Positions 1 through 11,013 are shown, counted from the first letter of the stretch. The stretch: 64,000 bases of DNA from Acestrorhynchus altus (GCA_034509495.1 CM067504.1:1200755-1264754), one strand, 5' to 3'. Translations and numbers: made by a program. The notes: a model not told the origin generated them from the sequence alone.

Positions 1-237
1 ATTACTATTACTGTTATTATTATTACTACTACTATATTCATATTATTACTGTTTTTATTACAGTTTGTATTATTAATGCTGATTCCATCACTGCACTAGT
101 AATTATTTAATATGTATTTTTAACACCGGGGACACAGTGCTGTCCCTCCTGCCCGTCTGTGTGCACAGACTGATTAACCATACCTGGACCTCTTTTGGGG
201 GTCAGCTGTGGCCTGGCGTTTAGGGAAACAGACATAA

Positions 238-335
238 CTGACGTGCCCTCGAGCAAGGCACTGAACTTGCCAGCTGCTCCCGGGCGCCGTGGATAGGGCC
301 GCCCACCGCTCTAGGCACGAGTGCAAGGAGGTGAA
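238..335 (+). repeat. SINE-like dispersed repeat fragment
   Basis: The string with CCTCGAGCAAGGCACTGAAC followed by a CCCGGGCGC and GGCCGCCCACCGCTC block looks like a very common fish interspersed repeat that carries a tRNA-like internal promoter. It is recognised by eye only. The ends and family are uncertain. Confidence 0.35.
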
Positions 336-1620
336 AGGAGGAGAATAAAGTAGGGGCAGAGAAACGGACGAACGACAGTGTGGAATTATAGAACATTAGA
401 GGATCTGTACTTACTTTTTCATTGCTCCTCCAAGAAGTGGCAGCATTTACTCAGTTACGTTGTGTGATTTGAGGCAGAGCCGATGGTCTCTGTCTCTGTT
501 ATTTTAAGCCAAAACTCTGCATAATGTTGCTTTAACCTTTAGAACTTGGACAGTGTAGAACCACTTAAATATAAAAATGAAGACAGAAGAAAACCGTCTC
601 GTGGTACAACGATCAGACTGGTACCTTAAAACAGTCACCACGAAGGTTAGAACGGAAGTGGCGATCGAGCAGGCTGGAAGTGTTCCACTCAGCATGGAAG
701 GACAGAAGATCTCTCAGTAGAGCTCACTCCGATTATTTATCCACGATGATGCTGCTGCGGCTGATGAAGAACAAAATATAGATCTAGAAGAAAAGCTGGA
801 AACCTTCCACCCACTTCCTCAAATTCTGCTCCTGCTCTAGATTCAATCCATCAAACCTGCTTAAAGAAGTGCTGCCGGCTGCAATCAAACCTCTCTCAGC
901 GACAGTGAAGTCAGATCTGGATCAGAGTGTAATTACTGTCTAATTACAGACTGTTTCTGATTCACCGTTTCTATCTAAGATTGTAGAAAAGCTGTGCAGA
1001 TACCTGCAGAAGAACCACATTCATACTGAACAGCAGATCAGACTGAAAGCGTGGTGGGAATCACAGCGTCGGCGCTCTCGTGGTTCAGATCTGAACTGAT
1101 CGGTTTCAGTTTGTAAATGTAAGGATGTGTCTTCCAGTCTCACTGAAATGAGATACGGTTCCCACAAGGTTCTATTTTAGGACCATCACTCTTCACTCTT
1201 TACCTGCTTCTTCTCGACACAGTAACAACAGACATGACATTAACCTCCACTGTTACTCAGACGATACTCGACTGAATAAATCACACAAACCTGATGAAGA
1301 ACCACAGAGAAACGGAGGACACAGAGGTTCTCCTTCAGTAATGCTCTGTCCTTCACGATGAGAGTTAATGCACCGTCCAGATGTTCAAGCGAACTCAAAC
1401 AGACTTCAGTTTGAAATGCTGCAGCCAGAGTCCCGATTAAACTAGAATGATTTTGACCACAGCAAAGTCCAATCTCATCAGCACTGCACTGATGTTGGTG
1501 CTGCCGTCTGACTCCCTTCTTCTCGTGATCAGATCAGTTTCAGGACGGTGGAGATGGTTAACGCGATGTTTCAGGATGCTCCATGTTTGAGTGTTCTTTC
1601 TGCTTTCTCCTTAGTTATAT

Positions 1621-1860
1621 CACTGACCCTGCTACTGGCCTCCCATTTCTATACTGATCTCACACAGAGGTCCACTTCTATACTGACCACTACACTGGCC
1701 TCTAATTCCTATATTGACCTCTGACCCTGCTGTTCTGGCCTCCCCACTCCCCTATATTGACCCCTGACCCTGACTGGCCTCGGATTTCTATATGACCTCT
1801 ACACTGACCTCTGATTCCTGTTCTGGCCTCCGATTTCTATAGTGACCTCTGACCTCTACA
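1621..1860. repeat. Imperfect minisatellite of 'tctatactgacc / ctggcctcc' units
   Basis: Variants of CTGGCCTCC, TTCTATACTGACC and TGACCTCTGACC recur about every 25-45 bases. The units are too diverged to give a clean period. No coding potential is seen. Confidence 0.5.
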
Positions 1861-2546
1861 CTAACAGGGGTGGAATATATGACATCTTGTGTGTCTGTGT
1901 TGGTGGTGATATTTGATTGTCATTTGATTGTATTCTGTTAGTATCTGCTTCGGTAGAGAACTGCGTATTCGAGGTGGCTGGGGCGGAGTTTGCCTGGTGA
2001 ACAGCCATTGTTAATGCAAAGCATCGGGCGTAGGGCTGATCAGATACACCCCGACCTGCCCAAGCGGGTTGATCTGGAAGTTGAGGTAGGTATTCTGTTC
2101 TGAAGGGTGTGTCAGTGGTGTTACCCAATCAGCAGCCAGAGGCAGAGCCCACTATAGACTCTAATAGCCAATCCTGTTCAACACTGTACAAAGATTTCTA
2201 ACACAGCGGAAGTCAGTGGTGTTACTCAATCAGCAGTTATATTATATTAAAATATAATATAATTTGTACTTTTAAAAAAATAAATTGCATTATTTTGTTT
2301 ATCTGCTTTTTCTTCAAATGTACAAAATTAGAACAGTATCAATTTCAACATTTGCCAAAAACTGCATCCATAAATATATACATAAAATGCATAAAAAATA
2401 AATGTAACCAGATTTGTCTTTGCTTATCAGTTCATTTTAATTGTATGTTTGTGTTATTAATGTCCCTTTAACTAACTAGCATAAATGTTAGCTCATGCTA
2501 AAAACTGATGTTTTCTATCTTAATGTTTTGGCTTAGGGCACTGTTG

Positions 2547-2667
2547 ATTGGCTGCCGATACTGTTGCTGAGTTCTGATTGGCCATTGCTTAAACTCATCC
2601 ACCAATGAGGAAGAACATTCCATTGAATTCCATTGATGACATCACAGAATCCCTGTCCATATAAAAG
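2547..2667 (+). promoter_or_regulatory. Candidate TATA/CCAAT promoter upstream of the atf1-like gene
   Basis: Seen: ATTGG (inverted CCAAT) at 2547-2551 and 2577-2581, CCAAT at 2602-2606, a CRE-like TGACATCA at 2637-2644 and TATAAAAG at 2660-2667, all on a scale typical of a vertebrate core promoter. The first recognised atf1-like exon begins about 870 bases downstream, after a 3' splice site at 3531-3532, so a non-coding first exon starting near 2690 is possible. This is inference from motif order; no transcript evidence is available. Confidence 0.35.
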
Positions 2668-2753
2668 CCAGTTTCAGGTCTCAATGCTTTTTAGGATTGA
2701 ACGCCTGAAGAGAGAATAGGAACTGAGATACAGTAATATAATCACGCCCAGTG

Positions 2754-2891
2754 CAGAACTCTATTCAGAACTCTGGTCTGTAGTCCCTTGGTCTCAGAAC
2801 TCTATACAGAACTCTATACACAACTCTATTCAGAACTCTATACAGAACTCTGTGCAGAACTCTGTGCAGAACTCTATACAGAACTCTGTGT
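2754..2891. repeat. 12-bp minisatellite (CAGAACTCTATA / CAGAACTCTGTG)
   Basis: CAGAACTCT followed by ATA, ATT or GTG recurs about ten times, mostly at 12-base spacing, with one interruption near 2776-2795. Confidence 0.75.
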
Positions 2892-3540
2892 AAAGAGGAC
2901 AGTTTTATATGACTTTAAAAGGGCCAACAGGATTCTTATACAACCCCTTAAGAGGTGTGAGTGACGGGATGGAAGAAATACGGTACCAATATACGGTCAT
3001 AATGTGTTTATGATTGTATGACTGTGTTACTCTGGACTGTTCGTGACCCGATTCAGTAAGAAACAGATAAAAATGAAGATAGAAATGAACAGATCAAACC
3101 TTTTTCAGAGGGTTCTATACGGCACCAAAAATGACAGACATCACTGCTGCCAAGTCCTGATTGGTTGGCCTTGCATGTTGTCATCGATGACATCACAGAA
3201 TGGAATCTTAGAGGCCTTTTCTGTCTCCGTTTATTCTCCGTTGTTTTTGCTTCATGAAAACAGTTGTTTACTGGAGTTTAGACGCATCGTTTGGCAGACG
3301 AGCTTTTCTATATAGCTTTATTATCTAGAACTCAAAGATCATCAAGTAAAGAACCCTTTATTAGTGTGAGTGCAGTACCTTAGCAACCAACAACTATACA
3401 TCCATAGCATCCCACTCCTGTACCATAGCAACACCTTTCTATATCATAGAAATACCAACTGAACATGAATCTGTAAGCACTCGAGTGTTTGATGAAGCTG
3501 CTGATGGACTGTGATTATGTTTACGTTTACAGAGCTGGAA

Positions 3541-3609
3541 ATGGAGGTTCACCAGAACAGCACCACTGGAACCCCGTCCTTCATTCAGTCCCCAGCAGCA
3601 CAGTTTCAT
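3541..3609 (+). CDS. atf1: atf1-like coding exon 1
   Basis: The acceptor AG is at 3531-3532, the ATG is at 3541 and the donor GTAAGAC is at 3610. It encodes 23 residues starting MEVHQNSTTG and ending in phase 0. The SFIQSPAAQ segment resembles SVIQSP of CREB. Confidence 0.65.
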
Positions 3610-5619
3610 GTAAGACAGACACTGTTTCCATCTTTCACTGCACACTAAAGGACAACGAGTTTAAAACCATGTAAATGATGTGATAAAAAATCAGAGGGTG
3701 TCTGTGAAGATCGCAGGACTTCATGAGAGACGATGGTTGTGTTTCCTAAACAATTCCGTTACGGTGGTGAAAAGAGTGATTATCAGTGTATCTCGGCCCA
3801 CGTCTCCACTCGTCCTTCCTACAGTTCTTATTTACGTGTTTGATTCTGTCTTTGCAGGGACATCAGTCCGACATTGATGATCCATATAAGCAGAGAACAA
3901 GGAAGACTGGGGACAGGCGCACGTCTTACAGGTTCATACACAAACACTCTTGTGATGCGAGTTCTGTCCAGCACTGAATGTGATATTATATTTAATCATG
4001 TGGACATTTGATCTGTCCAAAAACAGTTTAACCATCAATGCAGTGAAACACACACATGAACTCGAGTGGATTCACACACTAGGGGACAGTGAGCTGGACA
4101 AAATGATTAGTCTGCAGAAACGTCCACCTTTCTTTTAACCCAACACTCACTCGCTCCATTGATTCTGCTTGTGTTGCAGTGACATGTTGGACTTCACAAC
4201 CGAAGAGATCCTGAATCTGTTTGAAAAAGAGATCTCAGCTTCATCTGCTGTGACGACGGTGTCTCTCCCCACACTGACCTATCAGAGCAGCAGCCAGTAC
4301 AGTAAGACGGGGTTCAGTTACAGACAGAAATACTGAGACACTTTTTCAGCCTGCAGAAATAAATCCTGTCTGTTTATATACAGTACAGACAGATACACTG
4401 TGTGCTCAAAAGTATTCAGACACCTGTTTATTTCTTTCTTCTGAAATCAAGGCTTCTGCGCTGATCTTCAAAGAATAGATTTGGATCAGCCAATCACTGA
4501 CAGCGTCACTCAGGAAGACGGNNNNNNNNNNNNNNNNNNNNNNNNNNNNNNNNNNNNNNNNNNNNNNNNNNNNNNNNNNNNNNNNNNNNNNNNNNNNNNN
4601 NNNNNNNNNNNNNNNNNNNNNNNNNNNNNNNNNNNNNNNNNNNNNNNNNNNNNNNNNNNNNNNNNNNNNNNNNNNNNNNNNNNNNNNNNNNNNNNNNNNN
4701 NNNNNNNNNNNNNNNNNNNNNNNNNNNNNNNNNNNNNNNNNNNNNNNNNNNNNNNNNNNNNNNNNNNNNNNNNNNNNNNNNNNNNNNNNNNNNNNNNNNN
4801 NNNNNNNNNNNNNNNNNNNNNNNNNNNNNNNNNNNNNNNNNNNNNNNNNNNNNNNNNNNNNNNNNNNNNNNNNNNNNNNNNNNNNNNNNNNNNNNNNNNN
4901 NNNNNNNNNNNNNNNNNNNNNNNNNNNNNNNNNNNNNNNNNNNNNNNNNNNNNNNNNNNNNNNNNNNNNNNNNNNNNNNNNNNNNNNNNNNNNNNNNNNN
5001 NNNNNNNNNNNNNNNNNNNNNACACACACACACACACACACACACACTGCTACCTAGCAACCAGCTGGTGCTGTTCTCTGATGGAAAATGCACTGATCTT
5101 TAAACCCCTCCCTCTCTTCACATTACAGACAGACTGCATTTAATCACTGAAATGTCTCATATGATGAGGAACATCGGATTTGGACCACTTTTACCTGCTG
5201 TGTGAAGACGCCTAAATAACCCTTTCTGTCTCCGGTTCTGTAATGTTCTGTAGGTGCAGGGGGTGAAATGCAGGCCCAGCAGATCCGCTCGTCATCTTTC
5301 GTGAAGCCGTTCGCTGTCAGAAACTCTCTGGGAAAGACAAAGGACCCCCAGTTAAAGAGAGAGATCCGTTTAGCTAAAAACAGGTGTGTGTGTGGTGATT
5401 TCTAGAGATCGGTCAGCAGGTCATGCGTCATATCTCACAGAATCATGTGTTAAATCCCGCTTTTCTCCGGTTGTGTGCAGGGAGGCAGCTCGCGAGTCCA
5501 GAAAGAAGAAGAAGGAGTACGTGCAGGGCTTACATGACCGCTTGTTAAAGCTGGAAAATCAGAACAAAGCTCTGATCCAGGAACTAAACCTGTTAAAAGA
5601 CCGCTCCTCCCATAAATGA
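3541..5619 (+). CDS. atf1: CREB/ATF1-family bZIP transcription factor, atf1-like (five visible coding exons, middle missing in gap)
   Basis: Coding exons 3541-3609, 3858-3931, 4180-4301, 5254-5383 and 5481-5619 join in phase, except across the assembly gap. The N-terminus has SFIQSPAAQ, like CREB. Exon 2 ends in the PKA site RRTSY of the kinase-inducible domain. Exon 3 ends AVTTVSLPTLTYQSSSQY, aligning with the CREB/ATF1 stretch after that domain. Exon 4 has KDPQLKREIRLAKNR, nearest to ATF1. Exon 5 has the rest of the basic region and a leucine zipper with the LENQNKALIQEL core, then TGA. Family knowledge: it binds CRE sites as a dimer in the nucleus and is activated by Ser phosphorylation. 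The usual Q-rich exons would sit in 4522-5021. Oddities: the two basic-region/zipper cysteines typical of CREB/ATF1 are Ser and Gly here, and the residues after RRTSY differ from the usual RKIL. CREM is the main alternative name. Confidence 0.75.
3858..3931 (+). CDS. atf1: atf1-like exon 2 (first half of kinase-inducible domain)
   Basis: It lies between acceptor TTTGCAG (ending 3857) and donor GTTCAT (3932). The translation ends TGDRRTSY plus two bases of the next codon. RRxSY is the PKA phosphoacceptor motif of CREB, CREM and ATF1. Confidence 0.7.
4180..4301 (+). CDS. atf1: atf1-like exon 3 (rest of kinase-inducible domain)
   Basis: It lies between acceptor TGTTGCAG (ending 4179) and donor GTAAGAC (4302), in phase with exon 2. 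It encodes SDMLDFTTEEILNLFEKEIS and then AVTTVSLPTLTYQ, the conserved block that follows the KID in this family. Confidence 0.7.
4522..5021. other. Assembly gap of 500 N
   Basis: Exactly 500 undetermined bases, a usual placeholder length. The gap abuts an (AC)n tract on its right side. It falls between atf1-like exons 3 and 4, where the glutamine-rich activation-domain exons are expected. Confidence 0.98.
5022..5047. repeat. (AC)n microsatellite at gap edge
   Basis: A pure AC dinucleotide run that begins at the last N of the gap. The true length is unknown. Confidence 0.95.
5254..5383 (+). CDS. atf1: atf1-like exon 4 (start of basic region)
   Basis: It lies between acceptor TTCTGTAG (ending 5253) and donor GTGTGT (5384). 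It encodes AGGEMQAQQIRSSS, which aligns with SGDMQTYQIRT of ATF1, and ends KDPQLKREIRLAKN plus AG of the split Arg codon. Confidence 0.75.
5481..5619 (+). CDS. atf1: atf1-like exon 5 (basic region and leucine zipper)
   Basis: The acceptor GTGTGCAG ends at 5480 and the exon reads in phase into EAARESRKKKKEY and the zipper, ending SSHK and TGA at 5617-5619. CREB/ATF1 normally reads AAREC and EYVKCLE; here both cysteines are absent (AARES, EYVQGLH). Confidence 0.85.
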
Positions 5620-5670
5620 CCGTTAGAGGTCGATTCCTCACTGATGAATTTGTATTTTTCTATTTTTGAT

Positions 5671-5676
5671 AATAAA
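5671..5676 (+). promoter_or_regulatory. Polyadenylation signal AATAAA of the atf1-like gene
   Basis: AATAAA lies 52 bases after the stop codon, followed by a GT-rich stretch (GTGTCTAATTGTGTGTG), as expected for a short vertebrate 3' UTR. Confidence 0.65.
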
Positions 5677-5984
5677 ATTTGTAAATGTGTCTAATTGTGT
5701 GTGTATCTTGTGTTTATATACACACAGCAGGAATTATCCACATGACCCCGTTCATCTACCAGGGAAGTTCTGTTTCTGTTGTTCCAGAAGTGCTTGCTGA
5801 AGAAATAGTGCACATATGAGACTGTTGTTTCACACTGCTTATGAATATCTCCATGTCCCGATTGATTCCTGGCCTGTGGACGGAGTGGACAGTGTCTCTT
5901 ACATTTTCCCATGTAGATGGGAATAAACATAACCATGGAATCTCAGCCCGAAAACCAATCCGAGACAGTCTTCATCAACGTGAG

Positions 5985-6470
5985 CGTATCTACATTCAGT
6001 CACTGTTCTGGATGCGTAAGCAACAGTTTTCCACTGGTCACTCTCTGCCTGAAGTAACAGCACCTAAACCATCTTTAGATACTGTGCTGCTCTTTGTTGT
6101 GTCAAAGAAGGTCAACACAGGTGGTGTTTTGGAGATTTTTCTCTCCTGCTTGTGATATGAACTGGTTTTCCACGCAGGTGGGATGTTTTTGCAGCAAGAT
6201 TAGGAATGAAATTCTCCAAGAAGGTCTCAACGTCCATGATGCACAGTACCCTTTTCCTGTCCAGTGCTCTTGACATATATGGCACTGATCTTCTCTTGAT
6301 CTGGTTGGATTCCTTGTGCGGTGAATTTGTGTCCTTGTGCTCCTGAAGTGAGAAACCCCAGATAATTATGCCATCAATGTACACAAACTCCTTCCAGTCA
6401 TATCATGTCTTCCTGATATCTTGCATCTCAGAAAGGCTTCTGCAAGAATCGTGACAATTAAAAAAGAAAA
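5985..6470 (-). mobile_element. Ty3/gypsy-type LTR retrotransposon fragment (RT and RNase H remnants)
   Basis: On the minus strand a broken frame reads VYIDGIIIWGFSLQEH, the YxDD-type block of Ty3/gypsy reverse transcriptase with the second D replaced by G, then FIPNLAAKTSHLR, the block before RNase H. After frame changes it gives PVLTFFDTTKSSTVSKDGLG and QWKTVAYASR, matching the start of RNase H. Several frameshifts and stops make it a dead fragment. No LTRs were seen nearby. Confidence 0.65.
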
Positions 6471-6732
6471 CCTGTAAAAGAAGAACAAGGACACATCCCT
6501 CCGACAGCGTCCTGTGTTTAAAACAGTGTAAATGTTCACCGACTGGTCCTTTGAATAAGTGCACTAGTGAACATCTGTTCTATTAAAGATATAAGGTTGG
6601 TGTTTGGTGCTTTATTGTCTCCTGGGCACTAGATGGCACTGCTGGCCTTTAGTCATCACCAACACTAACGAAGGGTTGAGTTTCCCAAATCATCAAAAAG
6701 AGGATTCTTAGATGGTTGAGCGAGCATCACCC

Positions 6733-6736
<4 letters not shown>

Positions 6737-6771
<35 letters not shown>
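6737..6771. repeat. (CT)n microsatellite
   Basis: A pure CT run directly before a LINE 3' fragment. Confidence 0.95.
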
Positions 6772-6774
<3 letters not shown>

Positions 6775-6779
6775 GTTAA

Positions 6780-7135
6780 TGCCGCGATTCTGTTGGGGAA
6801 ACTGGGCCCAGGCCAGTTCAGAGACTGGCCCAGTCCCAAAGGGCACACTTGCGGTCCTGTAGTCCTCATGTGCAGAAGGACCATGAGGCTGTAGGCCAGG
6901 GGTGGGGAGCTTTCTCCAGACAGTGGCTGGACACTCCCATAGAGACAGAGTGAGGAGTTCAGACATCTGGGAGGGGATTGGAGTAGAGCTCCTCCATGTT
7001 GAGAGGAGGTGGTTTGGACATCTGGTTCCGATGCCGCCTGGTCGTCTTCCTTGTGAGGTGTCCCGGGCATGTCTGAGTGGGAGGAGACCCCGGAGAAGAG
7101 CCCAGGACACGCTGGAGAGATTATATCTCTGTATA
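6780..7135 (+). mobile_element. LINE 3' fragment (C-terminal end of ORF)
   Basis: The frame gives RDRVRSSDIWE, VERRWFGHLVPMPPGRLPCE and GRRPRRRAQDTLERL, the C-terminal end of the fish LINE whose longer minus-strand copy lies at 24284-27250 (there QLRWLGHLFWMPLG). It is 5'-truncated, as usual for target-primed insertions. Confidence 0.65.
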
Positions 7136-8320
7136 TCTTCTATTGGGAGCATAAAGGTGATCAGGATCAATAACTGAATGTAGAATGTAGATCAGTATGA
7201 AGTGTGTTCAGAAAAGGTAGAACCACTGGTTGCAGAACCTCATTAATGTATCATTGGTCTGTTAAAGGGTCTGTAATGAAGATCAAAGGTGATCTGGCAT
7301 CATATGAAATTGCACTCACACCATCACACCAGAACTTATTTGGGGAAGTTGAATTACCTCATGTCTGACAGGAAGAAGGTGTCCTTTACCATGAACCCAT
7401 AGCTTAGTACAGTTCATTCTGTGTGCAGTGGTCATGCTGAGTCCAACACATCTTACTGAGTGCAGACAAATATGTATATTTTCATAATGTGATCATAAAG
7501 TGAATACTAAATTAATCAATAGTGAACTGAATACATATAAAATATATGCTTCACACAATGACTATATAGAAATGCAAAGTGCTGATTAACAATCTTCATT
7601 ATAGGATGAGTTCATACTCGTGAGTCATGATTATACCACAGTAAGTGTTAATTAGAATAATGATTATCAGTCTAATCAAGAATACATGATTTCAATAATG
7701 CCTCATAATTCATAAAATGTATAAAAGTACATGAATTACATATAATAATTACATGATGATCCGTATATAAATGATAGATAATTAATGACAATGTTATCAA
7801 GTAATAAATCATATAACCAACATTAGCATGCCAAGTAAAAGAAAAACATGAAATTACAACAGTGACTTATTTCATACTTTCTTCTGTTTGATCTGCAGCT
7901 CAAACATCACTAATCACTAATCACATTCACTAATCATCAATCACTAATCACATTCACTAATCATCAATCACTATTCACATCTTTGTTGGTGGAGCACTCC
8001 TTGGGAGGGTAATGATGGTCCTGAATCTCCTCCATTTGTACACAATCTGTCAGACTGTGGATCAGTGGAGTCCAAACTCTTTACAGATGGTTCTGTAACC
8101 TTTTCCAGCCTGATGAGCATCAACAGCTCTTCTTCTGAGCTCCTCAGAAATCTCCTTTGTTCTTCATGTTGTGAAGATCAGGCTGTTCTTTAAACAAAAC
8201 AGGGCGCCTACTCAGGTTACCCTGTCCACAGTCCCCTTTGCCACATATTGGTGTTCTGAGTCAGACTATTCCTGGACCTGTGTTGTAACTGAAGATAAGA
8301 AAACATCTAAAGCCCTGTCT
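7136..8320. other. Non-coding stretch with transposon scraps
   Basis: 7190-7290 resembles the inner part of the Tc1-type elements seen at 43676 and 55266. 7500-7860 is AT-rich without signal. A short ATCACTAATCACATTC minisatellite lies near 7905-7985. 8010-8190 in reverse complement resembles the N-terminal helix-turn-helix part of a Tc1-like transposase also present at 29940. No host exon was recognised. Confidence 0.5.
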
Positions 8321-8700
8321 TCTGTTGAACCGTGTCTCCAGCTCTGTAACGAATAGGGCGACAAAATTCTAAAGATTTCTCCATTATCACTTTAAGTGAG
8401 GTAATGTGGTTCCACTGCATTGCAAAATCATCAGGTTGTCAGTTTTCTGAATGTTCTTTTTATAAGCACCTGAACATCTTGCAGAACAGGTAGCTACTGT
8501 AAAAGGAACCACTGACATCAACATGCAGGGTTTATCTGCTGAATAGAGTAGGGCAGGTGTCATGGGTGAGACCTTGACTCTGAAAAATGCCACTGTGGAA
8601 AAAAATGAGGAGGAGAAGGAAGAGAATGAGATGAATGATGAGACGGAAGAGAAACAAAAAAGTGGGCGGGAGTTAGATATCGACTCGTGGAGACTGAGAG

Positions 8701-8708
8701 TATATAAG
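8701..8708 (+). promoter_or_regulatory. TATA box of prss60-like copy 1
   Basis: TATATAAG lies 63-70 bases upstream of the ATG at 8771, leaving room for a start site near 8731 and a ~40-base leader. The homologous position in copy 2 (near 20454) reads TATAAG, two bases shorter. Confidence 0.55.
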
Positions 8709-8819
8709 AAAGTGTGGGAACCTGAGGAAGGACAAGCACTTGGCTCCTTCCAGCAGAGACGCCTGCAGACATGGTGAGGACACAGTGTGGGCTCTTGGTC
8801 CTTCTCCTGTGTGTAACAG

Positions 8820-10522
8820 GTAAGAGACACTCTTAGGGAAGACATTAATATCACACTAATGACACTCCTGTAATATCACTCCTAGATTGTTAACTATTGT
8901 GTAAGTGCTGTCAAATCGATAAATCACAATTAATTATTATTGTTATTAATTTGTTCATATTTTTAATCGATTAACAGCCCTAACACAGACACTCGTTATC
9001 TGATTATATATTATTTCACAGAATATTATGTCCACCTCCCTGTTTCTCCTCTCACTGTCCATCCTATCAGCTCCTCTGATCACACAGGAGCTCTTTGTAG
9101 CTCTATAATTTCAGACTGTAGTCCAGGGGTAGGTAATCCTGGTCCTCCTGCCAGACTCCTGCACAGATTTCTGCTCCTCTTGCTGAAGCTCACCTGATTC
9201 ATCTCACCTGATATTGTCAGGTTCAGTAGGTCTGTAAGAGCCGGACATCTGTGCAGGACGCTGGAACTGCAGTATCGGGGATGATCATATAAAATTCTAA
9301 TCATCTCCTCGGAACTGAAAGGTTCTATCTGAAAAAAAAGTGTTGTTTACATTTTCTTACGCTGTATTCTGAACATTATGTGCAGTGTTTTCAAGTTGCA
9401 TTTTAGACTATATATATGTTTTTCGTTACACAACGATTTAGCAAACCTTTACAACGTGAAATGTTGAAGAACGTGAAAGAGTTCATGAGCTATAGGCCAA
9501 ACTGATCAGCACTGAAACCAAAATGCTCGAAAAGCCTTTAGATGAAGTGAAAATACCAGATAAAACAGACACTGAGTGAAGAAACAGGGAGCTGGTCATA
9601 ATGTTGTGGTTGATGCAGCACTAATGTGGTGTTAAAGGGGTGTTTTCATCTTAAAGCAGGGGAGTCTCGTCCGCAAAGGGTCGGCGTGGCTGCAGGATTT
9701 CATTCCATCAAACACATCAGTTATTTGAAAACTGGAAAACTGATGAAACGAGTGGATTCAGGTTCTTGTAAGTGGTTGTTTAGAGTGAAAGCCTGCAGCC
9801 ACACCGTCACTTTACGGATTAGATCGGACAACCCTGTCTTTAAGTGAAGCACATACACTTTCTCTGGGGAAGGGCAGGTTTGATTCTTCACGATCAGAAT
9901 GTTTTTAGAGGAAAAAAATAGAGTGTTTCTGTGTTAAATTATAGAGGGTTTATAAAATAGAGGGAAGGTACGCCGTGACTAATAACAGTGTTATGTGAGT
10001 CTTCACCTCGCCTCGTTTCCACGTCATCGTTCACACTCTAATGTCTCTCCTGCTAATGAGGGGTCTCTGAATGTGTCCCACCAAGCCTTTAAAAAGCCCA
10101 AAACAAAGAAGCAGACATGCACTTGCCTTCTAAGACCAAAATGAAAGCCTGTACGAAACACATCATCAGTGGTGGTAAATGTATAGCTAGAACGTCCTGG
10201 GTTAATAAAGTTTAATACAGTAGAACTTCCAATCATGGACAATCAGACCAATCATTTAGTGTTTATTCATTATTATATTAATATTTAATTCAAATGAATG
10301 AAACAATGCAGGAAAGAGAGGCCTTTCATACGTAATCATTCCAGTTCAACTGCATTCCATCTATGAGTACCCAGATCACAGATAACAGAAGGAACGCAGA
10401 TTGCTTTCAGGATGGCATCAACCACACACTTGAAACCAAGTGAAGAAAGAAAGGAACACATTTCTGCATTATTTGATATCAGTAGAACTCATCTATAATG
10501 TTTATTCTCTCTTCCGTTACAG
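8820..10522. other. Intron 1 of prss60-like copy 1
   Basis: It runs from donor GTAAGAG to acceptor TTCCGTTACAG. It holds a SINE-like repeat near 9115-9262 and otherwise AT-rich sequence with no recognised signal. The homologous intron of copy 2 (20565-21496) is shorter and lacks that repeat. Confidence 0.6.
9115..9262. repeat. SINE/MITE-like fish repeat
   Basis: The strings CCAGGGGTAGGTAATCCTGG and CTCACCTGATTC resemble a common fish repeat also seen at 31800-31990 (CCCAGTGTTTCTCGACCCAG ... CCAGGGCTGAGAATCACT). The family is not determined. Confidence 0.4.
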
Positions 10523-10589
10523 GATCCTTTGAGCAGCGGAATGGTAGGAATTTTATTCTTCTTTAAAAAATCATTGGTAGAACAGCTTG

Positions 10590-10745
10590 TTTATTTAGGG
10601 TCATTGTCTTGCTGCATGATCCACATTCTCTTCACAATAGTTCAGAAATCATTGGTCCATCAATGGTAAGCCGTCTTGGCCCAGATGCAGCAAAACAGGC
10701 CCAAATCATGATACTACCACCACCATGTTTCACAGACAGTGTTAA
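10590..10745 (-). mobile_element. Tc1-like transposase fragment in intron 2 of copy 1
   Basis: In reverse complement it contains the KHGGGS-type coding stretch (plus strand CCACCACCATGTTTCACAG) and the upstream TLLEHH-like region. The same fragment is at the same intronic place in copy 2 (21545-21720), so it was present before the duplication. Confidence 0.6.
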
Positions 10746-11012
10746 TTTCTCTTTGTGTATTTTATCATATGATGACAAACAGAAACTTGAAACTAGAAAC
10801 TTCTAATTTGATCACCTTGTTCACTCTGTTTCTCAGTATGTGGTCGTGCACCGTTGAACCCTCGTATCGTGGGTGGACAGCCTGCATCTCCAGGGGCCTG
10901 GCCGTGGCAGGTTAGTTTACAGAGTGATAGTTTTGGTGGCCATTTCTGCGGCGGATCCCTCATCAACAAAGATTGGGTTTTGACAGCAGCGCACTGTTTC
11001 AGCGAGTTAGTA

Positions 11013-11013
<1 letters not shown>

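Larger units (their letters stand above)
1..2546. other. Gene-poor 5' flank
   Basis: No exon or conserved protein was recognised on either strand. The stretch holds low-complexity ATT/ATTATT sequence at 1-70, a SINE-like fragment near 238-335, an imperfect minisatellite near 1621-1860 and AT-rich sequence at 2235-2460. Short open frames here show no family similarity and no splice context. Confidence 0.5.

Noticed and set aside
1856..2128. 90-residue minus-strand frame in the 5' flank
   Set aside because: No family similarity, no splice or promoter context, and partly overlapping the minisatellite edge.
4406..5143. Long open frames across the N gap on both strands
   Set aside because: They are open only because N has no stops; no real coding signal remains at the edges apart from the (AC)n run.
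7905..7985. Possible CRISPR-like array of ATCACTAATCACATTC
   Set aside because: Adjacent repeats without spacers in a vertebrate genome: a short minisatellite.
8562..8777. Acidic 71-residue frame upstream of the protease
   Set aside because: It overlaps the TATA box, leader and signal-peptide exon, and the matching stretch in copy 2 is not open; it is promoter and leader sequence.
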